Source: Streptomyces litmocidini (GTDB lineage: Bacteria; Actinomycetota; Actinomycetes; Streptomycetales; Streptomycetaceae). From it: a stretch of DNA of 64,000 nucleotides. Location of the stretch: the NCBI RefSeq assembly GCF_014649755.1, contig NZ_BMTQ01000001.1, positions 496,001-560,000 on the forward strand. Direction: 5' to 3'. Positions 8,880 to 16,759 of this stretch are shown piece after piece (the first letter of the stretch is position 1; every line of letters starts with the position of its first letter). The position numbers and the translations under genes are program-made. The notes below the pieces were generated by a model, which was given only the letters and a program-made list of their open reading frames with translations, did not search any database and had not been told where the DNA came from.

Positions 8880-9590
8880 CTAGTACCAGCGGTTGGCCTG
8901 CCAGAACGACCAGGCACCGCACGGGCTGCCGTAGCGGCTGTCCATGTAGTTGAGGCCCCACTTGATCTGGGTGGCGGGGTTGGTCTGCCAGTCGGCGCCG
9001 GCCGAGGCCATCTTGTAGCCCGGGAGGGCCTGGACGAGACCGTAGGCGCCCGAAGAGGCGTTGGTGGCGCGGTAGTTCCAGCCGGACTCGTGGTCCACGA
9101 TGTTGCTGAAGCACGAGAACTGGTCGGCCGACATCATCTGCCGGGCCATCGCCTGGACCTCGGCGATGCTGTAGGAGCCCTGCGCGGCGAAGGACGAGGC
9201 GCTGCGGATGGAGGAACGGTTGGCGCGCTCCTCGGCCTCCTTGCGCTCCTTCTCGGCCTTGGCCTCGGCGGCGGCCTTGTCGGCGGCCTCCTTCTTCGCC
9301 TCGGCGTCCTTGGCGGCGCGGAGGCGGGCCGACTCCTCCGCGGACTTCTTCGCGGCGGCGTCGGCGGCGGCGGCCTGGACGTCGGCCTGCTCCGAGAGGG
9401 ACGAGACCTGTACCTGGGCCTGCTCGCCCGCGGGGATGTCCGCGAGCAGCGTGGTGTCGGCCGCGGTGGCCTCGAAGTTGTCGTCCGAGGGCTGAGCGGC
9501 GTTGCCCGAGGCGACACCGGCGATGGCGCCGACAGTGGTGACCGCAGTGGCCGAAGCCACCGCGAATCCCCGGACCGAGATCCGGCTCAC
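8880..9590 (-). CDS. Secreted lytic transglycosylase (SLT domain)
   Basis: A 236-residue exported protein. It has a signal sequence up to about residue 32, a long Ala/Glu/Lys coiled region (about 60-140) and a C-terminal goose-lysozyme-like SLT domain: FSNIVDHESGWNYRA with the catalytic Glu, then SSGAYGLVQALPGYKM and the WGLNYMDSRYGSPCGAW end. Such proteins cut peptidoglycan glycan strands, and Streptomyces members act in growth and germination. The GTG at 9590 has an AAGGAAACC ribosome site. A long, strongly folded leader precedes it, which suggests control at the RNA level. Confidence 0.92.
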   Translation of the reverse strand: MSRISVRGFAVASATAVTTVGAIAGVASGNAAQPSDDNFEATAADTTLLADIPAGEQAQVQVSSLSEQADVQAAAADAAAKKSAEESARLRAAKDAEAKKEAADKAAAEAKAEKERKEAEERANRSSIRSASSFAAQGSYSIAEVQAMARQMMSADQFSCFSNIVDHESGWNYRATNASSGAYGLVQALPGYKMASAGADWQTNPATQIKWGLNYMDSRYGSPCGAWSFWQANRWY

Positions 9591-9891
9591 ACGGTTTCCT
9601 TCCAGCACGCCCGCACAGGTGACCACGCGGGCGAAATCTTGCCCCTGGCACTGGTCTCCGACGTACGGGGTCACAGAAGACACGGGCCCGTGGTGCTGTG
9701 GGCGGCATACGGCGACGGCTGTGGAGTTGTGTGGTGCGGTGCGCACCCCTGAGGGTGCACGTGTGCCGTATGCGGGGCCTGACGGAAGCAAGACTCTGCC
9801 GGACGGCGGCACCGCAAGGCAATTCCGTGTTGCGTGGGAAAGCTCACACCTGCTTGGGCGTACGGGATTTGGCGGATGAGGGCGACAGCGC
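9591..9891 (-). other. Gene-free structured leader of the SLT gene
   Basis: About 300 bases upstream of the transglycosylase gene hold no convincing gene. The RNA would fold: GCATACGGC (9715-9723) pairs perfectly with GCCGTATGC (9765-9773). Inside this lies a 6-bp hairpin, GCACCC/GGGTGC (9743-9758). No known riboswitch consensus, including the c-di-AMP type found before some actinobacterial cell-wall hydrolases, could be matched by eye. Confidence 0.5.
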
Positions 9892-9933
9892 GGCGCCGCC
9901 CGGCTAAGCTCCTGCGCTTCGCCGGGCGGCGCC
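9892..9933 (-). terminator. Terminator after phoH
   Basis: The 13-bp perfect stem GGCGCCGCCCGGC (9892-9904) pairs with 9921-9933, leaving a 16-base loop. It sits just downstream of the phoH stop on the minus strand. Confidence 0.8.
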
Positions 9934-9967
9934 AACTGCCTTACCCGTACAGACGGGTACGAATCGG

Positions 9968-11293
9968 TCAGATCTGAACGTCCTCCAGCATCTCGGTCAC
10001 GAGCGCGGCGATCGGGGAGCGCTCGGAGCGGGTGAGGGTGACGTGGGCGAAGAGCGGATGCCCCTTCAGTTTCTCGATGACGGCGACGACTCCGTCGTAC
10101 CGGCCGACCCGGAGGTTGTCGCGCTGGGCGACGTCATGGGTCAGCACGACCCGGGAATTCGCCCCGATCCGGGACAGAACGGTCAGCAGGACGTTCCGCT
10201 CCAGGGACTGGGCCTCGTCCACGATGACGAAGGCGTCGTGGAGGGAGCGGCCCCGGATGTGGGTGAGCGGCAGGACCTCCAGCATCCCGCGGCCGAGCAC
10301 CTCCTCGATGACCTCCCGGCCCGCGACCGAGGACAGCGTGTCGAAGACGGCCTGGGCCCACGGGCTCATCTTCTCGGACTCGCTGCCCGGCAGGTACCCC
10401 AGCTCCTGGCCGCCGACCGCGTACAGCGGACGGAAGACCATCACCTTCTGGTGCTGACGGCGCTCCAGGACCGCCTCCAGGCCCGCGCAGAGCGCGAGCG
10501 CGGACTTGCCGGTGCCGGCCCGGCCGCCCATGGAGATGATGCCGACGTCCGGGTCGAGCAGCAGGTCGAGCGCGATCCGCTGCTCGGCGCTGCGGCCGCG
10601 GAGCCCGAAGGCCTCCCGGTCGCCGCGGACGAGCCGCACGTTCCCCTCGGCGGTGACCCGGCCGAGCGCCTTGCCGCGCTCGGACTGGAGCACCAGGCCC
10701 GTGTGGACGGGGAGCTCGGCGGCCTCCGGCACGTGGAGGGAGTCCTGGTCGTAGAGCAGGTCCACCTGCTCCCCGGAGAGCGCCAGCTCGGACATCCCGG
10801 TCCAGCCGTTGGCGTCCGTGATGGCGAGTTCGGCGCGGTACTCCTCGGCGAGGAGCCCGACCGAGGAGGCCTTGATGCGCAGCGGCAGGTCCTTGGAGAC
10901 GACCGTGACGTCGTACCCCTCCGCCTGGAGGTTGCGCGCGACCGCGAGGATCCGTGAGTCGTTGTCCCCCGACCGGTAGCCGGCGGGCAGGACGCCGGGG
11001 TCGGAGTGGTTGAGTTCGACACGCAGGGTGCCGCCCAGGTCCCCGATGGGGAGCGGGGCGTCGAGGCGTCCGTACCGGACCCGGAAGTCGTCGAGCAGGC
11101 GCAGCGCCTGCCGGGCGAAGTAGCCGAGTTCGGGATGGTGCCGCTTGGCCTCCAGCTCCGTCACCACGACGATCGGGAGCACCACCTCGTGCTCCTCGAA
11201 GCGCGAGACGGCGTTGGGGTCGGCCAGCAGGACGCTGGTGTCGAGAACATAGGTGCGCCGGTCGGAAAGGCGGCGCTTCGTGCTGGTCACCAC
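9968..11293 (-). CDS. PhoH family protein with PIN domain (PhoH2)
   Basis: A 441-residue fusion. The N-terminal PIN nuclease domain starts [12 protein letters not shown] (about 15-26) and has further acidic residues in VVTELEAK and SGDNDSRIL. The C-terminal PhoH ATPase has Walker [10 protein letters not shown] at 256-264 and VIVDEAQSL at 357-364. Such PhoH2 proteins are RNA helicase/ribonucleases in mycobacteria. The GTG at 11293 is the chosen start; a second GTG one codon in is possible. Upstream are two dyads that could be its control sites. It is monocistronic, with its own terminator. Confidence 0.93.
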   Translation of the reverse strand: MVTSTKRRLSDRRTYVLDTSVLLADPNAVSRFEEHEVVLPIVVVTELEAKRHHPELGYFARQALRLLDDFRVRYGRLDAPLPIGDLGGTLRVELNHSDPGVLPAGYRSGDNDSRILAVARNLQAEGYDVTVVSKDLPLRIKASSVGLLAEEYRAELAITDANGWTGMSELALSGEQVDLLYDQDSLHVPEAAELPVHTGLVLQSERGKALGRVTAEGNVRLVRGDREAFGLRGRSAEQRIALDLLLDPDVGIISMGGRAGTGKSALALCAGLEAVLERRQHQKVMVFRPLYAVGGQELGYLPGSESEKMSPWAQAVFDTLSSVAGREVIEEVLGRGMLEVLPLTHIRGRSLHDAFVIVDEAQSLERNVLLTVLSRIGANSRVVLTHDVAQRDNLRVGRYDGVVAVIEKLKGHPLFAHVTLTRSERSPIAALVTEMLEDVQI

Positions 11294-11599
11294 GGAAGGA
11301 CAGACCCCCTCGGAAGACCCCTGTGAGGTCGGGGTGCGACGGAACCGGTGTCGCTGCGGAATGGGACCGGGCTCAGGCCGCCGTGCGCGGGCCGAACCAC
11401 GGCCCTCCGCTTCTCCCGTGCTTGTCCCGCACGGTCGTCCTGGTGCAAGGGGCCTCCCGGGTGGCGGTCTCCGTGCCGCTCACTTCACCAGGGATATGCC
11501 CTCGAACAGCCGCTGCCATGCCAGGGCATATGACGACGTGTTCATGAACGCCAGGTGATCGGTTCCGACCGGAATCCTCCGGAGGGGGTGGCGCGGGGA
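11294..11599 (-). promoter_or_regulatory. phoH upstream region with two dyads
   Basis: This 306-base gap holds no supported gene. It contains ATATGCCCT (11494-11502) and AGGGCATAT (11523-11531), perfect 9-base arms 20 bases apart. Next to them is the perfect 10-base palindrome GTTCATGAAC (11540-11549). Both are placed to control phoH transcription. Confidence 0.4.
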
Positions 11600-12361
11600 T
11601 CAGGCCCCGTAACGACGGTGCCGGGCCGCGTAGTCCCGCAGCGCGCGCAGGAAGTCCACCTTCCGGAAGGCCGGCCAGTGGACCTCGCAGAAGTAGTACT
11701 CCGAGTGGGCGCTCTGCCACAGCATGAAACCGGACAGCCGCTGCTCGCCGCTGGTGCGGATCACCAGGTCCGGGTCGGGCTGACCGCGCGTGTACAGGTG
11801 CTCCGAGATGTGCTCGACGTCGACGATCTCGGCGAGCTCCTCGAAGCTCGTCCCCCGCTCCGCGTGCTCCAGGAGCAGCGAGCGGACCGCGTCCGCGATC
11901 TCCTGGCGGCCGCCGTAGCCCACCGCGACGTTCACGAGTATCCCCGTGTTGCCGCGGGTGGCCTCCTCGGCCTCCTTCAGCACCGTCTGGGTGCGGGAGG
12001 GCAGCAGGTCCATCGTGCCGACGTGGTGGACCCGCCAGCGGCCGTCGGCGGCCAGCGCGCGCACGGCGTTCTCGATGATGCCGAGCAGCGGGACGAGCTG
12101 TTCCTCGGGGCGGTTCAGGTTGTCCGTGGAGAGCATCCAGAGCGTGACGACCTCGACGTCCGTCTCGGCACACCAGCCGAGCAGCTCCTGGATCTTGTCC
12201 GCGCCGGCCTTGTGTCCCTGCTCGGGGGTCCCGCCGGACGCCTTGGCCCAGCGACGGTTCCCGTCGAGGATGACCCCGATGTGCTTGGGCACCTGGGTGT
12301 GGTCGAGGCGGCCTTCCACCCGGCGTGCGTAGAGCCCGTACACCAGGTCGCGCAGGTTCAC
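11600..12361 (-). CDS. cis-prenyltransferase, probable short-chain (Z)-isoprenyl diphosphate synthase
   Basis: A 253-residue UppS-fold enzyme. The diphosphate-binding motif is ILDGNRRWAK at 31-40 (Asp33), and the C-terminal motifs are SGEQRLSGFMLWQSAHSEYY and HWPAFRKVDFLRALRDY. The N-terminal LVYGLYARRVEGRL and this C-terminus resemble the Mycobacterium Rv1086 type, which makes Z,E-farnesyl diphosphate, more than the decaprenyl/undecaprenyl type. A short product is therefore likely, feeding a second, long-chain synthase elsewhere. That call rests on remembered family sequences. The GTG start has an AGGGG ribosome site. Confidence 0.88.
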   Translation of the reverse strand: MNLRDLVYGLYARRVEGRLDHTQVPKHIGVILDGNRRWAKASGGTPEQGHKAGADKIQELLGWCAETDVEVVTLWMLSTDNLNRPEEQLVPLLGIIENAVRALAADGRWRVHHVGTMDLLPSRTQTVLKEAEEATRGNTGILVNVAVGYGGRQEIADAVRSLLLEHAERGTSFEELAEIVDVEHISEHLYTRGQPDPDLVIRTSGEQRLSGFMLWQSAHSEYYFCEVHWPAFRKVDFLRALRDYAARHRRYGA

Positions 12362-12471
12362 TGTTCTTTACCCCTCCATGCAGTGTCGGCCCCCGAAGCC
12401 GCCACACTACTGCGGCCGGGCGACGGGCTCCCAGCCCGGGACTGTCACAAGTCCGTGATAAGCAGAGATAC

Positions 12472-13509
12472 GTGACTGATTCCCCCTTCTACCGCGCCGC
12501 CGCGGACCGCTACGAGACCATGGAGTACCGCCGCACCGGCCGTAGCGGCCTCAAGCTCCCCGCCGTCTCCCTCGGCCTCTGGCACAACTTCGGCGACGAC
12601 CGCGCGCTCGACTCCCAGCGCGCGATCCTGCGCCGCGCCTTCGACCTCGGCGTCACCCACTTCGACCTGGCGAACAACTACGGGCCGCCGCCCGGCTCCG
12701 CCGAGCTGAACTTCGGCAAGATCTTCGCCCAGGACTTCGCGCCCCACCGGGACGAGCTGATCGTCTCCACCAAGGCCGGATACCTGATGCACCCCGGGCC
12801 GTACGGCGAGTGGGGCTCCCGCAAGTACCTGCTGTCCTCGCTCGACGCCTCCCTGAACCGGATGGGCCTCGACTACGTCGACATCTTCTACTCGCACCGC
12901 TTCGACCCGCACACCCCGCTGGAGGAGACGATGGGGGCCCTGGCCTCCGCCGTCCAGCAGGGCAAGGCGCTGTACGTCGGCGTCTCCTCGTACAACAGCG
13001 AGCAGACCGCCGAGGCGGCCCGGATCCTGCGCGACATGGGCGTCCCGGCCCTGATCCACCAGCCCTCGTACTCCATGATCAACCGGTGGACCGAGGAGGA
13101 CGGCCTCCTCGACACCCTGGAGGCGGCCGGCATGGGCTGCATCTCCTTCGTCCCGCTCGCACAGGGACTCCTCACCAACAAGTACCTGAAGGGCATCCCC
13201 GAGGGCTCGCGGGCCACGCAGGGCAAGTCCCTCGACCCGAACCTGCTCTCCGACGAGGTCCTGCGGCGCCTGCGCGGCCTCGCCGACATCGCCGAGCGGC
13301 GCGGGCAGTCCCTCGCCCAGCTGGCGCTGTCGTGGGTGCTGCGGGACGAGCGGATGACCTCGGCGCTGATCGGCGCGTCCAGCGTCGCCCAGCTGGAGGA
13401 GAACGTGGCGGCGCTCGCGGGCCCGCCGCTGACGGACGAGGAGCTCAAGGAGATCGACTCGTTCGCGGTCGACACCGCCGGCACGAACATCTGGGCCGGC
13501 CGCGGCTGA
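12472..13509 (+). CDS. Aldo-keto reductase, L-glyceraldehyde 3-phosphate reductase type
   Basis: A 345-residue NADPH-dependent TIM-barrel reductase of the AKR14/YghZ (MgrA) group. Catalytic Asp and Tyr are in HFDLANNYGPPPGSAE, Lys in IVSTKAGYLMHPG, and His in DIFYSHRFDPHTP. The cofactor end is LIGASSVAQLEENV. The E. coli homologue reduces L-glyceraldehyde 3-phosphate and methylglyoxal-like aldehydes. The GTG at 12472 is preferred, although no strong ribosome site is present. It is divergent from the prenyltransferase gene, with a 110-base shared control region, and ends at a clear terminator. Confidence 0.92.
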   Translation: MTDSPFYRAAADRYETMEYRRTGRSGLKLPAVSLGLWHNFGDDRALDSQRAILRRAFDLGVTHFDLANNYGPPPGSAELNFGKIFAQDFAPHRDELIVSTKAGYLMHPGPYGEWGSRKYLLSSLDASLNRMGLDYVDIFYSHRFDPHTPLEETMGALASAVQQGKALYVGVSSYNSEQTAEAARILRDMGVPALIHQPSYSMINRWTEEDGLLDTLEAAGMGCISFVPLAQGLLTNKYLKGIPEGSRATQGKSLDPNLLSDEVLRRLRGLADIAERRGQSLAQLALSWVLRDERMTSALIGASSVAQLEENVAALAGPPLTDEELKEIDSFAVDTAGTNIWAGRG

Positions 13510-13556
13510 GCGCCGCCGGCCGGGCCGGGCCCTGAAGCGGCCCGGGGCAAGAAAAA

Positions 13557-13591
13557 CGGGCCGGTCCGTGGGGGGGATACGGACCGGCCCG
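13557..13591. terminator. Terminator after the aldo-keto reductase gene
   Basis: CGGGCCGGTCCGT (13557-13569) pairs perfectly with 13579-13591 around a 9-base G-rich loop. A run of A precedes it, so it may also work for the opposite strand. Confidence 0.85.
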
Positions 13592-13847
13592 AGGGGGGGT
13601 TTCCACCATAACCCTTCGATAGTCGTCCTGCGCGCCACGTACGCCGGACGAACCGCCCCTGATCCGCCGGATCCCAAGCGGCACAAGGGATCCGAGGCCC
13701 CGTGGCGGGTTTGCGCCCCGGCGTGGCGGCGGAGTTCCGTCCCTCCGAAGAGGGACCGGACCCCACGGGCACCGCATTGACGGAGCAGCACGCACCCGTC
13801 ACGACGGGCGACGGCCCCGTGGCCGTGCGTACGGAACGCGGCCCCCG
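13592..13847. other. Gene-free spacer with an inverted repeat
   Basis: Together with the terminator this gap is 338 bases. It holds no supported gene. CGGATCCC (13668-13675) and GGGATCCG (13687-13694) form an 8-base dyad with an 11-base spacer, and GTCCCTC/GAGGGAC form a short hairpin near 13742. Both may help end transcription of the prepilin peptidase gene. No other signal was seen. Confidence 0.4.
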
Positions 13848-14585
13848 TCAGGGAAGCGCGGTGAACGCGCCCAGGAGGAGGCCGAGCAGCCCGCCCCCGA
13901 GCATGAAGGGGCCGAACGGGATCGCCGAGGAACGCCCGGCCCGGCGCAGCAGGACGATCCCGAGGCCGTACACCGCGCCGAGGAGGAAGCCCGCGAAGGC
14001 CCCGGCGAAGAGCACGCCCCAGCCGTACCAGCCGAGGGCGGCGCCCAGCGGGACCGCCAGCTTCACGTCGCCGAAGCCCAGCCCGCTCGGGTTGACCAGG
14101 AACAGCACCAGATACGCCCCGCCGAGGGCGAGCCCGCCGAGCAGGGCGTGGACCCAGGACCCCGCGTCGTACGGAAGGAGTTCCGCGCCGCCGAGGAGCA
14201 GCGGGACCGCCACCGCGAGCGGCAGGGTGAGACCGTCCGGAAGCCGGTGCACGCGCGCGTCCACACAGGCGAGGAGGACGGCGAAGGGCGCGCCGAGCAG
14301 CCAGACCGCGAGCTCGGGCCGGGGCCCGCCGGTGGCGGCGGCGAGCGCGGCACAGACCAGGGCGGTGAGCAACGGGGCGACGGACGGGCTCGCGGCGGTC
14401 GCGCAGCCCCGCCGCCCGGGACCGCCGAGCCAGCCGCGCCCGGGCCCCGCCAGGACGTGCCCGGCGGGACAGCGGTCCCGCCACGGCTCCCCCGGCTCCA
14501 CGGCGAGCCGGTACGCGGCCCGGGGCACGAGCAGCCCGACGGCGGCCCCCCACAGGGCGGCGACGGCGATCAGCGTGACGTACAC
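13848..14585 (-). CDS. Prepilin peptidase (A24/TadV-like)
   Basis: A 245-residue polytopic membrane protease. The two catalytic aspartates are in LACVDARVHRLPDGLTLPLA and in GLGFGDVKLAVPLG, the GxGD motif. The N-terminal methylase-like part is short, but a CPAGHVL segment remains. These enzymes remove the leader of type IV prepilins and Flp pilins at the cytoplasmic membrane face. The Flp pilin and Tad operon start 5 kb away in this window, so this is a good candidate for the maturation enzyme. The GTG start at 14585 leaves seven or eight helices. Confidence 0.88.
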   Translation of the reverse strand: MYVTLIAVAALWGAAVGLLVPRAAYRLAVEPGEPWRDRCPAGHVLAGPGRGWLGGPGRRGCATAASPSVAPLLTALVCAALAAATGGPRPELAVWLLGAPFAVLLACVDARVHRLPDGLTLPLAVAVPLLLGGAELLPYDAGSWVHALLGGLALGGAYLVLFLVNPSGLGFGDVKLAVPLGAALGWYGWGVLFAGAFAGFLLGAVYGLGIVLLRRAGRSSAIPFGPFMLGGGLLGLLLGAFTALP

Positions 14586-14625
14586 GGACGAGACCCTAGG
14601 CGGCCGTGCCGCTACGGTCTGCCGC

Positions 14626-15006
14626 ATGGGGAAATGGGTGGACGGGACGGGGACGTTGACGGTGGCCGCTCTGGACGTCCCGCTGGAGGTGGCGGCCTCG
14701 TACCGGGCGCGGCGGCGGGGCCTCCTGGGCCGGGACGGGATCGCGGGGGCGCTGCTCATCGTCCGGACGAACAGCGTGCACACCTTCGGCATGCGGTTCC
14801 CGATCGACGTGGCCCACCTGGACGGCTCCTTCACCGTCCGGTCCGTGGTGACGATGCGGCCGGGGCGGCTCGGCATGATCAGGCCGCGCGGCCGGCACGT
14901 CCTGGAGGCGGAGGCGGGCGCGATGGCGGAATGGGGCCTGGAGCCGGGAGTACGCGTGCGCGTGTCCTACGGACGGGTCACGGAGGCCCCGGACCGAGCA
15001 GGGTGA
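14626..15006 (+). CDS. DUF192 family protein
   Basis: A 126-residue small beta-rich protein. It shows the family core ARRRGLLGRDGIAGALLI, then NSVHTFGMRFPIDVAHLD and the C-terminal VLEAEAGAMAEWGLEPG. DUF192 proteins have no agreed function; archaeal and bacterial members often sit near secretion or envelope genes. This one is divergent from the prepilin peptidase gene across 40 bases. It overlaps the end of the convergent PIG-V-like gene by 29 bases. No signal peptide is evident. Confidence 0.88.
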   Translation: MGKWVDGTGTLTVAALDVPLEVAASYRARRRGLLGRDGIAGALLIVRTNSVHTFGMRFPIDVAHLDGSFTVRSVVTMRPGRLGMIRPRGRHVLEAEAGAMAEWGLEPGVRVRVSYGRVTEAPDRAG

Positions 15007-16117
15007 ACGCCCCGTACGCGCCGGAGGCCAGCGCGAGACCGGCGAGGACGGGCACGGCGGTACGGGTCCGCACGCGCGCGAGGGCCACGGCGGGCGGGAG
15101 CAGCAGCCCGAAGGCCGGCATCATCAGGCGCGGCCGGGACCCGAAGTAGGCGGCACCGACGAGGGAGACGAACACGACGCCGATCGTGTACACGAGCAGC
15201 GGCAGGGGCTGCCGCTGCCGCACGCACAGCGCGACCAGCCACCCGAGCAGGGCGAGCGCCGCGCACAGGCCGAGGGCGGCGGGCCACGGCAGGCCCGCGA
15301 TGAACAGGGCGAGGGCGACACCGCCGTCGACGGAGTTGCCCCAGGCGGCCTGCACGTCGAAGTAGGCGGTGGGGGTGCCCTCCCGGACCCCGACGTAGGC
15401 GACGTACGCGAGCCAGCCCAGCGGGGCGACGAGCACTCCCCCGACGGCGGACCGGGGCAGCCTTCCGTCCCGTACGAGAGCGACGAGGGCCGTGATCCCG
15501 AGGGCGGCGATCAGCGCGGCGGCCGTCGGCCGGGTGAGCCCCGCGGCCGCGCACAGGACGCCGGCCGGGATCCAGCGCCCGCGCAGCACGGCGTACAGCG
15601 ACCAGGCGGCGAGGGCGGTGAACAGGGTCTCCGTGTACGCCATGGACTGGACGAACGCGGTCGGGTACACGCCCCAGAGCACGGCGAGGAGGACGCCGGC
15701 CCGTGGCCCCGCGACGTGGGCGCCGCACTTCGCGATGCCCCAGGCGGCGACGGGCCCCGCGGTCCAGGAGACGAGGAGCCCCGCGGTGGCCGCGTCGACG
15801 GGGAGGACCGCGGAGAGGCCGCGCTCCAGGGCCGGGAGGAGCGGGAAGAAGGCGAGGTCGGAGTGGACGGCGCCGTCGGGCAGGGTGACCCGGTGGCCGT
15901 ACCCGTGCTCGGCGATGCGGACGTACCAGACGGAGTCCCAGCGCCCCTTGAGCCGGTGCAGCCCGTCCTCGCCGGTCGCGGCGGCGGCGACGGCGAGGAC
16001 GACGAGGCCGACGAGGCGGGTGGCGGCGTAGCCGCCGACGGCGAGGAGGGTGGGGCTGCTGGAGCCGGTGGGACGAGAGGGGCCGGTCGGGCTGGTCGGG
16101 CTGGCGGTCCGGGGCAT
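14978..16117 (-). CDS. Integral membrane glycosyltransferase, PIG-V-like
   Basis: A 379-residue protein with about ten membrane helices. The first external loop contains HRLKGRWDSVWYVRIAEHGY; a WDS/WD motif in this place is typical of PIG-V/GT-C mannosyltransferases, and a second loop carries ALERGLS. It would use a polyprenyl-phosphate sugar on the outer face of the membrane to modify a lipid or protein. The acceptor is unknown. The ATG at 16117 was taken; a GTG at 16141 would add eight residues. It has no clear operon partner. Confidence 0.82.
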   Translation of the reverse strand: MPRTASPTSPTGPSRPTGSSSPTLLAVGGYAATRLVGLVVLAVAAAATGEDGLHRLKGRWDSVWYVRIAEHGYGHRVTLPDGAVHSDLAFFPLLPALERGLSAVLPVDAATAGLLVSWTAGPVAAWGIAKCGAHVAGPRAGVLLAVLWGVYPTAFVQSMAYTETLFTALAAWSLYAVLRGRWIPAGVLCAAAGLTRPTAAALIAALGITALVALVRDGRLPRSAVGGVLVAPLGWLAYVAYVGVREGTPTAYFDVQAAWGNSVDGGVALALFIAGLPWPAALGLCAALALLGWLVALCVRQRQPLPLLVYTIGVVFVSLVGAAYFGSRPRLMMPAFGLLLPPAVALARVRTRTAVPVLAGLALASGAYGAFTLLGPGPP

Positions 16118-16148
16118 GCGCCCGATTATCCGGGGGCGCACACGGGAC

Positions 16149-16637
16149 TCACCCGAGGGGCCTTATGCGGACGAACTTCGCGGCCATGACGGGACCGAGC
16201 TGCTCGACGATGGCGTGCCCCGGCTCCTGCGGCGAGGGCAGGTCGCCGAGGAAGGACGTGACGATGACCTCGTCGATGCCGAGGACGCCGCGCGCGCTCT
16301 GCTCCTCCAGGAAGTCGAGCGTCCGACGCCAGTCGGCGGCGCCGGGGGCCTCGCCGAGGAAGGACCGGACGGTGTCCTGGACGACGTCCCAGAAGAACAC
16401 GTGCGGCAGGACACCGCCCTGACGGAAGACATGGGTCTCGTACGCCCCTCGGAACTCGGGAATCCGGGTGACGAGATCACTGACCAACTGCACGCTCGGA
16501 GTCACGGCCACGCTCGGGGTCACGGCCACGCTCGGAGACGCGGTCACGGCCGGAGTGGCGGTCGCGGTCACGGTCGGAGTGGCGTTCGGAATCGCGTGCG
16601 GGCTCGCGTGCGGGCTCGCGCCCGGGGTCACCGTCAT
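16149..16637 (-). CDS. Conserved protein of unknown function with repeat-built N-terminus
   Basis: A 162-residue protein. The C-terminal 110 residues look like a folded globular domain (LVSDLVTRIPEFRGAYETHV, FFWDVVQDTVRSFLG, GIDEVIVTSFLGDLPSPQE); its shape recalls DUF7674-type proteins, but the family is not certain. The first 49 residues are a Thr/Pro/Ala/Val tract built from 18-bp and related direct repeats (PSVAVT units). These look like a late addition in front of a compact ancestral gene. There is no membrane segment and no operon partner. Confidence 0.7.
   Translation of the reverse strand: MTVTPGASPHASPHAIPNATPTVTATATPAVTASPSVAVTPSVAVTPSVQLVSDLVTRIPEFRGAYETHVFRQGGVLPHVFFWDVVQDTVRSFLGEAPGAADWRRTLDFLEEQSARGVLGIDEVIVTSFLGDLPSPQEPGHAIVEQLGPVMAAKFVRIRPLG
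16494..16565 (-). repeat. 18-bp in-frame minisatellite
   Basis: Units of the form GCTCGGGGTCACGGCCAC repeat at an 18-bp period from about 16494, decaying towards the gene start. On the minus strand they encode PSVAVT repeats in the N-terminus of the gene at 16149-16637. Confidence 0.75.
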
Positions 16638-16759
16638 CTGTCCAGAATGCTCCCGCCGAAGAGGGATGTCCCGCCGGATTTACGCTTTCCTGGCGACGTC
16701 TTTCGCCGGGTTTTCCACAGGGGGTGCGAAGTGTCCCCCTTCCGTGGATCGTTGGGCGT

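Noticed and set aside
9601..9891. A c-di-AMP (ydaO-type) riboswitch before the SLT gene
   Set aside because: The leader is structured, but the conserved sequence blocks of that class were not found by eye, so only an unnamed structured leader is reported.
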